This document shows positions 1-7,902 of a stretch of 18,092 nt of DNA, in pieces. This stretch comes from Tessaracoccus flavescens (GTDB lineage Bacteria > Actinomycetota > Actinomycetes > Propionibacteriales > Propionibacteriaceae), in contig DYZF01000062.1 in assembly GCA_020741375.1 (NCBI GenBank), positions 1-18,092 of the forward strand. Reading direction: 5' to 3'. A model generated the notes under the pieces. It was not told where the DNA came from. It did not search any database and saw nothing but the letters and a program-made list of their open reading frames with translations. Position numbers and translations under genes: made by a program. The first letter of the stretch is position 1; each line of letters starts with the position of its first letter.

Positions 1-1174
1 CGGCGACTTCAAGATGGACCAGCTTCCCCTCGACGGCCGGATCACCGACCTGCGCGGCTTCGCCCGCCTGGGGGAGGAGGGCGTGGACCTCTTCCTCGTC
101 GATTCCACCAACGCCGAGGTGCCCGGCTTCACCACGCCCGAGAAGGACGTGGAGCCCGCCATCGCCCGCGTGTTCGGCGCGGCCAAGGGCAAGCTGATCG
201 TCGCGTGCTTCGCCTCGCACGTGCACCGCGTGCAGCAGGTGATGAACGAGGCGGTCCGCCACGGCCGCAAGGTGGTGTACGTGGGCCGATCGATGGTGCG
301 CAACATGTCCACCGCCCGCGACCTCGGCTACCTCAAGGTGCCCGCCGGCACCCTGATCGAGATGAAGGACATCGACAACTACCCCGACGACAAGGTGGTC
401 ATCATCTCCACCGGGTCGCAGGGCGAGCCCCTCGCGGCGCTGAGCCGGATCGCCAACCGCGACCACCCCGTCGTCGAGGTCGGTCCCGGCGACACCGTGC
501 TGCTGGCCAGCTCGCTGATCCCCGGCAACGAGAACTCCGTCTACCGCGTGATCAACGGCCTGTCGAAGCTCGGCGCCACCGTCGTGCACAAGGCCAACGC
601 GCTGGTGCACGTCTCCGGCCACGCGTCCGCGGGGGAGTTGCTGTACTGCTACAACATCCTGCGTCCCAAGAACGTGCTGCCCGTCCACGGCGAGGTGCGC
701 CACCTCATCGCCAACGGCAAGCTCGCCGTGCAGACCGGGGTCGACAAGGACCGCGTCATCTTGGCCACCGACGGCGATGTCATCGATCTGGCCGACGGCG
801 TCGCCCGCAAGACCGGCACCGTGGACGCGTCCTACATCTTCGTCGACGGCTCCGTCGTGGGTGACATCTCGGATTCGATCATGGACCGACGGATTCTGGG
901 CGAGGAGGGCTTCGTCTCCGTCGTCACGGTCGTCGACACGCACAACCGCTCGATCATCTCCGGCCCGGACATCCACTTCCGTGGCTTGGCGGAGGAGGCG
1001 GACCGCTTCGACGAGGCCCGCGAACGCGTCGCCAAGGCGTTGACCGACGCGATGAACGACGGCGTCGACGACACGCACCGCCTGCAGCAGGTGACCCGCC
1101 GAACCATCGGCCAATGGGTCTCGAAGGCGTTGCGTCGCCGGCCCATGATCGTGCCCGTGGTCGTCACCACCTGA
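1..1174 (+). CDS. rnj: Ribonuclease J, C-terminal part (5' end outside window)
   Basis: This is the C-terminal two thirds or so of RNase J, a cytoplasmic metallo-beta-lactamase/beta-CASP nuclease that has both endo- and 5'-3' exoribonuclease activity in RNA maturation and decay. The open frame enters from the left edge: GDFKMDQLPLDGR is read before and through the first in-window ATG (position 14), so that ATG is internal. Visible landmarks are the metal-ligand Asp motif LFLVDSTNAE, the beta-CASP stretch STGSQGEP, the HVSGHAS motif and LPVHGEVRHL, which carries a further ligand His. A family-typical C-terminal domain follows and ends in VVTT. The N-terminal HxHxDH metal motif must lie upstream and cannot be checked. 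The gene is followed by an intergenic region with the promoter for rplU. Confidence 0.95.
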   Translation, partial: GDFKMDQLPLDGRITDLRGFARLGEEGVDLFLVDSTNAEVPGFTTPEKDVEPAIARVFGAAKGKLIVACFASHVHRVQQVMNEAVRHGRKVVYVGRSMVRNMSTARDLGYLKVPAGTLIEMKDIDNYPDDKVVIISTGSQGEPLAALSRIANRDHPVVEVGPGDTVLLASSLIPGNENSVYRVINGLSKLGATVVHKANALVHVSGHASAGELLYCYNILRPKNVLPVHGEVRHLIANGKLAVQTGVDKDRVILATDGDVIDLADGVARKTGTVDASYIFVDGSVVGDISDSIMDRRILGEEGFVSVVTVVDTHNRSIISGPDIHFRGLAEEADRFDEARERVAKALTDAMNDGVDDTHRLQQVTRRTIGQWVSKALRRRPMIVPVVVTT

Positions 1175-1180
1175 GCCAGT

Positions 1181-1209
1181 TTGACCCCCGCCCTTGCGGG
1201 ACGTAAAGT
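1181..1209 (+). promoter_or_regulatory. Sigma-70-type promoter for rplU-rpmA
   Basis: The -35 box TTGACC (1181-1186) and the -10 box TAAAGT (1204-1209) are separated by exactly 17 nt. The first base of the -35 lies only 7 nt after the RNase J stop. Transcription would start near 1216, giving a 5' leader of about 80 nt before rplU. Calling it a promoter is inference from box quality and spacing. Confidence 0.7.
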
Positions 1210-1215
1210 AGTCCA

Positions 1216-1295
1216 TCGGTGCTTTGGCCCCTAGGCGTCTGTCTGGTGGGCGCACCCATTGAACTTCTCAGAAGACATAAGAAGGTAGGTCAGTC
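1216..1295 (+). promoter_or_regulatory. Putative structured 5' leader of rplU
   Basis: This is the predicted untranslated leader between the promoter and the GTG start of rplU. It can pair GGTGC (1218-1222) with GCACC (1252-1256), or alternatively fold a local TGGG-CGCA-CCCA hairpin (1247-1258). CTTCT (1264-1268) can pair with AGAAG (1280-1284), which would cover the ribosome-binding site GAAGGTAGG (1281-1289). Ribosomal-protein leaders that control their own operon are known in bacteria, including an L21 leader in Firmicutes. Whether this one acts that way is not shown. Confidence 0.3.
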
Positions 1296-1604
1296 GTGTA
1301 CGCGATCGTGCGCAACGGTGGTCGTCAGCACAAGGTTGCTGTCGGCGACGTCCTGGACATCGACCTGGTGTCCGAAGAGGTCGGCGGTACCGTCTCCCTG
1401 CAGCCGCTGCTGCTGGTCGACGGCGACAAGATCACCTCTGATGCCAAGGGACTCGGCAAGGTTTCCGTGACCGCCGAGGTTCTCGGCGAGACCAAGGGCC
1501 CGAAGATTCGGATCCTCAAGTACAAGAACAAGACCGGTTACAAGAAGCGCCAGGGTCACCGTCAGCGGTACACCCAGGTCAAGGTCACCGGAATCGAAAG
1601 CTGA
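1296..1604 (+). CDS. rplU: 50S ribosomal protein L21
   Basis: The 102-aa protein is a full-length bL21, a 23S rRNA-binding protein of the large subunit. It shows the family start [14 protein letters not shown] and the basic C-terminal signature [16 protein letters not shown], followed by TQVKVTGI. The start is GTG at 1296, preceded by GAAGGTAGG with a 6-nt gap, and the encoded N-terminus matches the family exactly. It is followed 12 nt downstream by rpmA, the usual bacterial pairing, so the two are almost certainly one transcript from the promoter at 1181-1209. Confidence 0.98.
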   Translation: MYAIVRNGGRQHKVAVGDVLDIDLVSEEVGGTVSLQPLLLVDGDKITSDAKGLGKVSVTAEVLGETKGPKIRILKYKNKTGYKKRQGHRQRYTQVKVTGIES

Positions 1605-1616
1605 AGGGGCTGAACA

Positions 1617-1868
1617 ATGGCACATAAGAAGGGCGCGTCCTCGACGCGTAACGGCCGTGACTCGAACGCTCAGCGCCTCGGCGTGAAGCGCTACGGTGGC
1701 CAGCTTGTTGGTGCGGGCGAGATCATCGTCCGCCAGCGTGGCACCCACTTCCACCCGGGCGACGGCGTCGGCCGCGGTGGCGACGACACCCTCTTCGCTC
1801 TGGTTGAGGGGCACGTGGAGTTTGGCGTGAAGCGCGGTCGCCGCGTCGTCAACATCCTCCCCGCCTGA
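1617..1868 (+). CDS. rpmA: 50S ribosomal protein L27
   Basis: The 83-aa protein is a full-length bL27, whose flexible N-terminus reaches towards the peptidyl-transferase centre. It begins directly with [17 protein letters not shown], so there is no cleavable N-terminal extension of the Firmicutes type. The motifs GVKRYGGQ, [10 protein letters not shown] and [16 protein letters not shown] are present. The ribosome-binding site AAGGGG (1604-1609) overlaps the last base of the rplU stop and lies 7 nt before the ATG. The gene is closed by a strong terminator 17 nt after its stop. Confidence 0.98.
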   Translation: MAHKKGASSTRNGRDSNAQRLGVKRYGGQLVGAGEIIVRQRGTHFHPGDGVGRGGDDTLFALVEGHVEFGVKRGRRVVNILPA

Positions 1869-1885
1869 TCCAGGCACCACACGTG

Positions 1886-1918
1886 AGAACGGCCCCACTC
1901 CGGGGCCGTTCTTGTTTT
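1886..1918 (+). terminator. Rho-independent terminator after rpmA
   Basis: The arms 1886-1896 (AGAACGGCCCC) and 1902-1912 (GGGGCCGTTCT) form a perfect 11-bp stem with the 5-nt loop ACTCC, followed by TTGTTTT (the stretch 1912-1918 is T-rich). It separates the ribosomal-protein operon from obg. Confidence 0.93.
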
Positions 1919-1956
1919 CTCACTTAGACTCGTTTCTCCAGACCAAGGAGCACCTC

Positions 1957-3456
1957 ATGGCCATTCCCTCATTCGTCGACCGGGTCAAGCTGACCGTCCA
2001 GGCCGGCAACGGTGGCCACGGCTGCACCTCGATCCACCGGGAGAAGTTCAAGCCCCTCGGCGGACCCGACGGCGGCAACGGCGGCGACGGCGGCTCCGTC
2101 ATCTTCCGCGTCGACGATTCCCTCAGCACGCTCGTCGAGTACCACCGCCAGTCGGTCCGCAAGGCCACCAACGGCCAGCCCGGCCGCGGCGACCACCAGC
2201 ACGGGTCGCGCGGCGACGACGTGGTGCTCGCGGTGCCCAGCGGCACCGTCGTCACCGACGCGAACACCGGCGAGGTGCTCGCGGATCTGACGGAGATCGG
2301 CGACGAGCTCGTGGTCGCGGCCGGCGGCCGCGGCGGGTTGGGCAACGCTGCGCTGGCGTCGGCGTCGCGCAAGGCACCCGGCTTCGCGCTGCTGGGCGAG
2401 GACGGCGAGTCCCGCTTGGTTCAGCTGGAGCTCAAGGTCGTCGCCGACGTGGGCCTTGTGGGCTTCCCGTCGGCCGGAAAGTCGTCGCTGGTCGCCGCGA
2501 TCTCGCGCGCCCGGCCCAAGATCGCCGACTACCCCTTCACCACGCTGGTGCCCAACCTGGGCGTCGTGGTGGCGGGGGAGACCACCTACACGGTTGCGGA
2601 CGTGCCCGGCCTCATCGAGGGCGCCTCCGAAGGCCGCGGTTTGGGTTTCGACTTCCTGCGCCACATCGAACGCTGCCAGGCCATCGTCCACGTCATCGAC
2701 CTGGGCACCTACGAGCCGGGCCGCGATCCGATCAGCGACCTCGAGGTGATCGAGGCGGAGCTTGAGGCGCACGGCGGCCTGGAGGACCGCGTGCGGCTCA
2801 TCGCCATGAACAAGATGGACCTGCCCGACGCGCCGGATCTGGCAGCGATCGCCCGCCCGGAGCTTGAGAAGTTCGGACACCCGATCTTCGAGATCTCCAC
2901 CAAGACCGGCGAGGGCCTCAACGCGCTGAAGTTCGCCATGGCGGAGATCGTCGCCGCCCGTCGCGACGCGCTGCCTCCTGCCGCGCCCAAGAAGGTCATC
3001 CGCCCCGAACCGGTGGCCCGCCGCGGCGGCAAGGCGCCCGAAGAGTTCACCATCGTCAAGAAGGGCGACGGTGAGGGCGGCTTCGTGTGGCGCGTGCGCG
3101 GCGAGAAGCCAGAGCGCTGGATCCGTCAGACCGACTTCAACAACGCCGAGGCCGTCGGCTACCTCGCCGACCGGCTCAACCGGTTGGGCGTCGAGGAGAA
3201 GCTGCTGCAGATCGGTGCTCGCCCGGGCGATGCCGTCGCCATCGGCGGCGACGACGCGGTGGTGTTCGACTTCGCGCCGCAGGTGGAGATCGGCGCCGAG
3301 ATCCTGAGCCGCCGCGGCGAGGACGTGCGCCTCGAGTCGGAGCGCCCGTCGGTGACGCGCCGTCGCCAGATGGATGCGGAGTATCACGCCGCGAAGGCTG
3401 CGGGGATCGACTACGCCACCAGTGGATATGATCCGGAGGGTGAGGACAAGGCCTGA
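1957..3456 (+). CDS. obg: GTPase Obg (ribosome assembly / stress GTPase)
   Basis: The 499-aa protein is an Obg/CgtA GTPase, acting in late 50S assembly and stress control. The N-terminal glycine-rich Obg fold (about residues 1-158) contains the repeated [15 protein letters not shown] turns. The G domain has G1 GFPSAGKSS (169-177), G2 around [10 protein letters not shown]3 DVPGLIEGA (215-223), G4 NKMD (285-288) and G5 STKTGEG. A C-terminal OCT domain (about 350-430) and an acidic tail ending EGEDKA follow, as in actinobacterial homologues. The start is ATG 1957, set by AAGGAG (1945-1950) with a 6-nt gap. An upstream in-frame start at 1912 falls inside the terminator stem and is rejected. The 3' end overlaps proB. 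Confidence 0.97.
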   Translation: MAIPSFVDRVKLTVQAGNGGHGCTSIHREKFKPLGGPDGGNGGDGGSVIFRVDDSLSTLVEYHRQSVRKATNGQPGRGDHQHGSRGDDVVLAVPSGTVVTDANTGEVLADLTEIGDELVVAAGGRGGLGNAALASASRKAPGFALLGEDGESRLVQLELKVVADVGLVGFPSAGKSSLVAAISRARPKIADYPFTTLVPNLGVVVAGETTYTVADVPGLIEGASEGRGLGFDFLRHIERCQAIVHVIDLGTYEPGRDPISDLEVIEAELEAHGGLEDRVRLIAMNKMDLPDAPDLAAIARPELEKFGHPIFEISTKTGEGLNALKFAMAEIVAARRDALPPAAPKKVIRPEPVARRGGKAPEEFTIVKKGDGEGGFVWRVRGEKPERWIRQTDFNNAEAVGYLADRLNRLGVEEKLLQIGARPGDAVAIGGDDAVVFDFAPQVEIGAEILSRRGEDVRLESERPSVTRRRQMDAEYHAAKAAGIDYATSGYDPEGEDKA

Positions 3457-4543
3457 GGTTGCCGATGCGCGGCGCATCGTCATCAAGGTTGGCTCGTCGT
3501 CGCTGACGGGCGCTGACGGCCGGCTCGACGCCGGTCGCGTCGCCCAGTTGGCCGAGCTGATTTCAGCGAAGCACCGCGCCGGCGCGCGCATCGTTCTGGT
3601 GACCTCTGGCGCCATCGCGGCCGCCCTGGGGCCGCTGGGGCTCCGTCGCCGACCACGGGATCTGGAGACGCAACAGGCGGCCGCCGCCGTCGGCCAGGGC
3701 CTCTTGATCCGCGCCTACACCGACGCCTTCGCCGAGCACGGGCTCATGGCGGCGCAGTTGTTGCTCACCGTCGAGGATGTGCTGCGGCCCAGGACCTACC
3801 GCAACGCCCTCAACACCATCTCGCGGCTGTTTCGCTTGGGTGTGATCCCGATCGTCAACGAGAACGACACGGTGGCCACCCACGAGATCCGCTTCGGCGA
3901 CAACGACCGCCTCGCCGCCCTGACCGCTCATCTCGTGCGCGCCGAGGCGCTCCTGCTGATGAGTGACGTCGACGGCCTGTACACCGCGCACCCGGAGACT
4001 CCCGGGGCGGAGAAGCTGACACGCGTCGACGACATTTCCACGCTCGCCGTCGACACCTCCCGCGTGGGATCCAAGGTCGGCACCGGCGGCATGCGCACCA
4101 AGGTGCAGGCGGCCGACATCGCGACGCAAGCCGGCGTCAACGTCGTGCTGGCGCACGCCGACCATCTGGCCGAAGCGCTCGACGGCGCCGAGGTGGGCAC
4201 CTACTTCCCGGCCCGGAAGCGTCGCCGTCCGCGGCGGCTGCTGTGGCTGGCGTTCGCCGCCGAGCCGCGCGGTTTCCTGCACATCGACGACGGCGCCCGC
4301 CGGGCCCTCGTGGAGAAGCACGCGTCGCTGCTCGCCGCCGGCGTCCGCGAAGTGCGGGGAGCCTTCGACGAAGGGGAGCCGGTGGAGATCGTCGGCCCCG
4401 ACGGCCAGCCGCTCGGCCGCGGATTCGTCGGCTACTCCAGCGCCGAGTTGGCCCAAGAGATGGGCCACTCCTCGGTGGAGCCCGGGCACGCGGCCCAGCG
4501 GCCGGTGGTGCACCGCGACCACATGGTGCTCACCGCTGACTAG
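3428..4543 (+). CDS. proB: Glutamate 5-kinase
   Basis: The 371-aa protein phosphorylates glutamate in the first step of proline synthesis. The amino-acid-kinase domain shows [18 protein letters not shown] near the N-terminus, [41 protein letters not shown] and [15 protein letters not shown]-terminal PUA domain (about residues 285-360, ending GRGFVGYSS) gives the usual full length (E. coli ProB is 367 aa). The start is uncertain: ATG 3428 has no clear ribosome-binding site, while GTG 3440 sits immediately against GGAGG (3435-3439) with no spacer. Either way the gene overlaps the end of obg (29 or 17 nt), suggesting coupled translation. Its pathway partner proA lies 2 kb downstream, separated by two unrelated genes. 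Confidence 0.95.
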   Translation: MIRRVRTRPEVADARRIVIKVGSSSLTGADGRLDAGRVAQLAELISAKHRAGARIVLVTSGAIAAALGPLGLRRRPRDLETQQAAAAVGQGLLIRAYTDAFAEHGLMAAQLLLTVEDVLRPRTYRNALNTISRLFRLGVIPIVNENDTVATHEIRFGDNDRLAALTAHLVRAEALLLMSDVDGLYTAHPETPGAEKLTRVDDISTLAVDTSRVGSKVGTGGMRTKVQAADIATQAGVNVVLAHADHLAEALDGAEVGTYFPARKRRRPRRLLWLAFAAEPRGFLHIDDGARRALVEKHASLLAAGVREVRGAFDEGEPVEIVGPDGQPLGRGFVGYSSAELAQEMGHSSVEPGHAAQRPVVHRDHMVLTAD

Positions 4544-4546
4544 CTT

Positions 4547-4575
4547 TTGATGGCCCGAGCGGCACCACCTATCCT
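4547..4575 (+). promoter_or_regulatory. Promoter giving a leaderless transcript of the PQ-loop gene
   Basis: The boxes TTGATG (4547-4552) and TATCCT (4570-4575) are 17 nt apart. The -10 box ends 6 nt before the GTG at 4582, so the first transcribed base is expected to be at or within a base or two of the start codon. No ribosome-binding site is present upstream of that GTG, which agrees with a leaderless mRNA, a common type in actinobacteria. Confidence 0.65.
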
Positions 4576-4581
4576 GATCCG

Positions 4582-5202
4582 GTGATCGAGGTATTCGGGT
4601 GGGTGGCCGCAGCCATCGGCATGGCGTCTTTCTTCCCCCAACTCATCCGGATCATCCGCGCCCGAACCGCTGCGGGGGTGTCGCTGCGCAACTGGCAGTT
4701 CCTCGTCGGAACGCAGGGCGCCTGGTGCGCCCACGGGTTCCTCGTCGGCGTGGTGCAGATGCAGTGGCCCAACCTCGTCATGGTGCTGACGGCGCTGGCC
4801 ATCGTCGTGTTCATCCGCAAGGAGCGCGGGCGGCCCGTCCTCCCGGCGCTGGTGGTGCCGCTGCTCATCATCGCTGCCCTCTATGCCATCGACGTGTTCG
4901 TCGGCGGTGCGGCCTTCGGACTCATCGTGGCCATCCCGCAGGTGGGCGGACAGATGGCGCAGCTGCGCGAGATCTTGCGCTCCACGGATCTCAGCGGGAT
5001 CTCGCTCGGCTACTTGTCCATCAACCTGCTCGTCAATGCCATGTGGACGGTGTTCGGGTTCGTCACGGTGGAGTGGGCGCTCATGGTGTGCGCCACGGCC
5101 ATGACGGTGATCTGCTCGATCAACCTCATCACGTACCTGACGCGCCGCCGTCGGGCCGGACGGGTCATCTCAGACGCGACGGCGGTCCCCGCCTCCCTCT
5201 AA
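4582..5202 (+). CDS. PQ-loop / SWEET-like seven-helix membrane protein
   Basis: The 206-aa integral membrane protein has two PQ-loop (MtN3/SWEET-type) three-helix repeats joined by one extra helix; by eye there are seven hydrophobic segments arranged 3-1-3. Repeat 1 (about residues 3-78) has P19-Q20, the G-V-S-L turn (32-35), W48 and N64. The 16-residue W-to-N spacing matches, as I recall, the sugar-pocket pair of bacterial SemiSWEETs. The linker helix is about 86-107. Repeat 2 (about 110-187) aligns as AQL (126-128), GISL (139-142) and W155, but the aligned Pro is Ala and no Asn sits in the N64 position. Family members move sugars or other small molecules by facilitated diffusion; the substrate here is unknown. 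The start is GTG 4582, directly behind a promoter. The gene converges on the acyl-CoA dehydrogenase gene with a 7-nt gap. Confidence 0.85.
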   Translation: MIEVFGWVAAAIGMASFFPQLIRIIRARTAAGVSLRNWQFLVGTQGAWCAHGFLVGVVQMQWPNLVMVLTALAIVVFIRKERGRPVLPALVVPLLIIAALYAIDVFVGGAAFGLIVAIPQVGGQMAQLREILRSTDLSGISLGYLSINLLVNAMWTVFGFVTVEWALMVCATAMTVICSINLITYLTRRRRAGRVISDATAVPASL

Positions 5203-5209
5203 GCGCTGG

Positions 5210-6457
5210 CTAGGCCTTGCGAACGCCGCCGAAGGCCGAGAGCCCCGTGATGGCGCGGCCCACGAGCAGCGACTGGATGGAATCGGTGCCCTCGTAGGTG
5301 TGGAGCGCCTCGATGTCGACCATGTGCCGGATGACGTCGTTCTCCAAGAGGATGCCGCTGCCGCCGAGCATGTCGCGGGCCTCGGCGGCGATCTTGCGAG
5401 CGCCGCGCGTGTTGTGCACCTTGGCCAGCGAGGCCTGCGTGTCGGTCACCTCGCCTGCGGCTTCGAGTTCCGCCAGGCGGCGGCAGTACAGTGCCATCGC
5501 CACCAACTCCATCGCCATGTCAACCAGTCGCTGCTGGATGAGCTGGTTCGCGGCCAGCGGGCGGCCGAACTGGATCCGGGTGGTGGCGTGCTTGACCGCG
5601 GCCTCGTAGCAGGCGATGGCATGGCCGAGGCAGGCCCATGCGATCTCGATGCGCGTGGCCTGCAGGATCGGGGCAATGTCCTTGAAGCTGCGGCATCCCG
5701 GCAGCTGGTTCTCTGCCGGGATGCGCACATCGGTCAGCGTGATGAGCGCCTGCGGGATGGCCCGCAGGGCCACCTTGCCCTCGATGGTCTTGCCGTCGTA
5801 GCCCTCGCGGTCCTGCTCGACGATGAAGCCGCCCACCTGACCGTCGTCCATGCGGGCCCACACGACGGTGACGTCGCCGACCGAGCCGTTGCCGATCCAG
5901 CGCTTCTGCCCGTTCAACACGAACTCATCGCCGTCGCGGCGTGCCGTGGTTTCCAGTGCCACCGAATCGGAGCCGTGGTCTGGCTCGGTGAGGGCGAAAG
6001 CGCCCAGCTTCTCGCCCTTGGCGAGCAGGGGGAGCCAGTGGTTCTTCTGCTCGTCGCTGCCCAGCAACTCGATGGCGCGCATGGCCAAGCCCGCCTGCAC
6101 GGTGACGACGGTGTTCATGGAGCCGTCGAAGCGGGCGAGCTCCATGTTGAGCAGCCCGACGGCCAAGGGGGAGAGCTTGTCCATGCCCGGCACCTGCACG
6201 CCGTCGGTGAGGAGTTCGGCCTGCGCCAGCTTCGCCACGACGTCGAGCGGGTACTCCGCCGCCTCCCACGCCCGATTGATCCGCTCACGAACCCCCGGCT
6301 CGGCGCCGATCGAGCGTGCTCGCTGCCAGACCTCCAGATCTGCGCCGTCGACATCGGCGAAGACGGCGTACAAGTCTGCCGAGGGGAGCAGCGGGCCCCC
6401 GATCTCCCCCGCGGCGGGAGCGTCGGTGGGCTGGGTGGGGGTCTGTGATTCGGTCAC
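5210..6457 (-). CDS. Acyl-CoA dehydrogenase, glutaryl-CoA dehydrogenase-like
   Basis: The 415-aa flavoprotein belongs to the acyl-CoA dehydrogenase family, which oxidises acyl-CoA thioesters at alpha-beta and passes electrons to ETF. The family blocks are present in order: [10 protein letters not shown] and GQKRWIGNG (FAD/substrate region), [26 protein letters not shown] and [21 protein letters not shown]389 in YEGT is in the position of the catalytic base. The YEGT motif and the overall pattern are closest to the glutaryl-CoA dehydrogenase/plant ACX4 branch, but the substrate cannot be fixed by eye. The start is GTG 6457, preceded by GAGAGGA with a 6-nt gap. The upstream in-frame ATG at 6517 would add 20 residues ([10 protein letters not shown]...) and lacks such a site. 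The roughly 35 N-terminal residues are rich in Pro, Thr and Ala and look unstructured. Transcribed divergently from proA. Confidence 0.9.
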   Translation of the reverse strand: MTESQTPTQPTDAPAAGEIGGPLLPSADLYAVFADVDGADLEVWQRARSIGAEPGVRERINRAWEAAEYPLDVVAKLAQAELLTDGVQVPGMDKLSPLAVGLLNMELARFDGSMNTVVTVQAGLAMRAIELLGSDEQKNHWLPLLAKGEKLGAFALTEPDHGSDSVALETTARRDGDEFVLNGQKRWIGNGSVGDVTVVWARMDDGQVGGFIVEQDREGYDGKTIEGKVALRAIPQALITLTDVRIPAENQLPGCRSFKDIAPILQATRIEIAWACLGHAIACYEAAVKHATTRIQFGRPLAANQLIQQRLVDMAMELVAMALYCRRLAELEAAGEVTDTQASLAKVHNTRGARKIAAEARDMLGGSGILLENDVIRHMVDIEALHTYEGTDSIQSLLVGRAITGLSAFGGVRKA

Positions 6458-6527
6458 CGGGTGTCCTCTCGTGCCTGCTTCAGCGCTGAAATCAGGGCGC
6501 GCGGCTGCGCTGATCAAAGTAAGTGAA

Positions 6528-6552
6528 ACTCAGAGTACCCGAAACCCTGAGT
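6528..6552. repeat. Inverted/direct repeat, candidate operator
   Basis: ACTCAG (6528-6533) and CTGAGT (6547-6552) are perfect 6-bp inverted arms with a 13-nt spacer. Overlapping them, GAGTACC occurs twice in direct orientation (6533-6539 and 6549-6555), 16 bp apart. The element sits just upstream of the candidate dehydrogenase -10 box. The size and dyad symmetry would suit a dimeric regulator such as a TetR-type repressor; no regulator gene is next to it. Its function is inference. Confidence 0.4.
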
Positions 6553-6616
6553 ACCTGCTACCTTTTCTGCCGTCTTGGGCGGTGAACCTCCGCCGTGTCG
6601 ACGCCTGGCGAAGAAC

Positions 6617-6622
6617 TAGGAT
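6617..6622 (+). promoter_or_regulatory. -10 box of proA, close enough for a leaderless start
   Basis: TAGGAT lies 7 nt before the ATG at 6630 and no ribosome-binding site lies between, so transcription would begin at or next to the start codon. No convincing -35 box is seen at the usual distance. Confidence 0.5.
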
Positions 6623-6629
6623 CGGTCGC

Positions 6630-7874
6630 ATGTCTGACTTCCGCAGCCAAGCCGTCGCCGCCCGCGGCGCCGCCGTCGACCTCGCCACGCTCACCCGCGC
6701 CCAGAAGGATGCCGCGCTGCAGTCGATGGCCGATTCGCTCGCGGCGGCCGAGGCGGAACTGCTCGCGGCCAACGCCGTCGACGTGGAGGCCGCCCGGGCG
6801 GCGGGCACCGAGGAGTCGATCATCGACAGGCTCGCCCTGGACGCGAAGCGCGTGGCCGGGATGGTGCAAGGGCTGCGGGATCTGGCCGCGCTGCCGGATC
6901 CGGTGGGTGACGTCGTGCGCGGCTGGAAGCTGCCCAACGGCGTCAGCGTTCGCCAAGTGCGGGTGCCCTTCGGCGTCGTCGGCATCATCTACGAGGCGCG
7001 CCCCAACGTGACGGCCGACGCCGCCGGCATCTGCCTCAAGTCCGGCAACGCTGCGCTGCTGCGCGGTTCGTCGTCGGCGCTTAACACCAACCGCGTCACG
7101 ATCGCCGCGCTGCGCCGGGGCCTCGAATCCGCGGGTGTCACGCCGGACGCCGTGCACCTCGTCGAAGGTGGACGCGAGGTGACGGGCGAGCTGATGACCG
7201 CACGCGGGCTCGTCGACGTGCTCATCCCGCGCGGCGGGGCCGGCCTCATCCAAGCGGTGGTGGACGGCTCGACGGTTCCTGTCATCGAGACCGGCACCGG
7301 CAACTGCCACGTCTACGTCGACGCCGACGCCGACGTGGCCCAGGCGCTCGAGATCCTCCTCAACGCCAAGACCCAGCGCCCCAGCGTCTGCAACGCCGCC
7401 GAGACCCTGCTGGTGCACGCCGACATCGCGGACGTCTTCCTGCCCCAGGCGCTGGAGGCGCTGCGGGGCAAGGGCGTCACGGTCCACGGCGACGCCGCCA
7501 CCGCCGCCTACGGCGACGACGTGGTGCCGGCTCGCGGCGACGAGTATGACGCCGAATACCTCACTCTGGATCTGGCCGCCAAGGTCGTCGATTCGCTGGA
7601 CGATGCACTCACCCACATCCGTCGGCACACCACCGGCCACTCGGAGACGATCGTCACGGGTAACAAGCGCAACGCCGAGCGATTCATCGCCGAGGTCGAC
7701 GCGGCGGCCGTGCTGGTGAATGCGTCCAGCCGCTTCGTCGACGGCGGAGAGTTCGGCTTCGGCGCCGAGATTGGCATCTCCACCCAGAAGCTGCACGCCC
7801 GCGGCCCGATGGGCTTGGCCGAGATGACGAGCTCGAAGTACGTCATCGAGGGCGATGGCCAAGTACGTCAGTAG
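6630..7874 (+). CDS. proA: Gamma-glutamyl phosphate reductase (glutamate-5-semialdehyde dehydrogenase)
   Basis: The 414-aa protein reduces glutamyl 5-phosphate with NADPH, the second step of proline synthesis after ProB. It has the aldehyde-dehydrogenase-like fold with [33 protein letters not shown], the glycine-rich [25 protein letters not shown], the catalytic Cys in [11 protein letters not shown] (C254), and the C-terminal [21 protein letters not shown]. Length is normal for the family. The open frame extends far upstream, but that part is only the mirror image of the acyl-CoA dehydrogenase gene. ATG 6630 gives the family N-terminus and follows a -10 box, so the mRNA is probably leaderless. 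It has its own promoter, away from proB. Confidence 0.96.
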   Translation: MSDFRSQAVAARGAAVDLATLTRAQKDAALQSMADSLAAAEAELLAANAVDVEAARAAGTEESIIDRLALDAKRVAGMVQGLRDLAALPDPVGDVVRGWKLPNGVSVRQVRVPFGVVGIIYEARPNVTADAAGICLKSGNAALLRGSSSALNTNRVTIAALRRGLESAGVTPDAVHLVEGGREVTGELMTARGLVDVLIPRGGAGLIQAVVDGSTVPVIETGTGNCHVYVDADADVAQALEILLNAKTQRPSVCNAAETLLVHADIADVFLPQALEALRGKGVTVHGDAATAAYGDDVVPARGDEYDAEYLTLDLAAKVVDSLDDALTHIRRHTTGHSETIVTGNKRNAERFIAEVDAAAVLVNASSRFVDGGEFGFGAEIGISTQKLHARGPMGLAEMTSSKYVIEGDGQVRQ

Positions 7875-7885
7875 CGGCTGAGGCT

Positions 7886-7894
7886 TGCTAGGAT
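7886..7894 (+). promoter_or_regulatory. Extended -10 promoter for the small membrane protein-nadD-rsfS group
   Basis: TGC-TAGGAT is an extended -10 element ending 8 nt before the ATG at 7903, without an obvious -35 and without a ribosome-binding site before the start. The same TAGGAT box stands at proA. It probably drives the downstream cluster with a leaderless first gene. Confidence 0.5.
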
Positions 7895-7902
7895 CACGAG
7901 CC

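Larger units (their letters stand above)
6458..6629. promoter_or_regulatory. Divergent regulatory region between acyl-CoA dehydrogenase gene and proA
   Basis: This 172-nt non-coding stretch holds the 5' ends of both divergent genes. It contains an inverted repeat (6528-6552), an overlapping pair of direct repeats, and a proA-proximal -10 box (6617-6622). On the minus strand TACTTT (complement of 6516-6521) could be a -10 box for the dehydrogenase gene, but its -35 (TTTCGG) is poor. The rest shows nothing I can name. Confidence 0.45.

Noticed and set aside
1219-1470. 83-codon open frame starting upstream of rplU
   Set aside because: Out of frame with rplU and overlapping its 5' half; no supporting signal, and the leader before it is better explained as untranslated.
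2060-2100. GGC-rich repeat-like stretch near the start of obg
   Set aside because: It encodes the glycine-rich turns of the Obg N-terminal fold, not a DNA repeat element.
1969-3615. 548-codon open frame on the minus strand across obg
   Set aside because: Antisense shadow of obg and proB; no domain is recognisable.
4540-4581. Terminator between proB and the PQ-loop gene
   Set aside because: No stem with a T-run is present; the short gap is occupied by a promoter instead.
5300-6448. Long open frame (382 codons) on the plus strand opposite the acyl-CoA dehydrogenase
   Set aside because: It is the mirror of a clearly recognisable gene in GC-rich DNA; its translation has no recognisable motif and it lacks start signals.
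5850-6629. Upstream extension of the proA frame to a 674-aa protein
   Set aside because: The added part is only antisense sequence of the dehydrogenase gene; ATG 6630 matches the ProA family start and has a -10 box.
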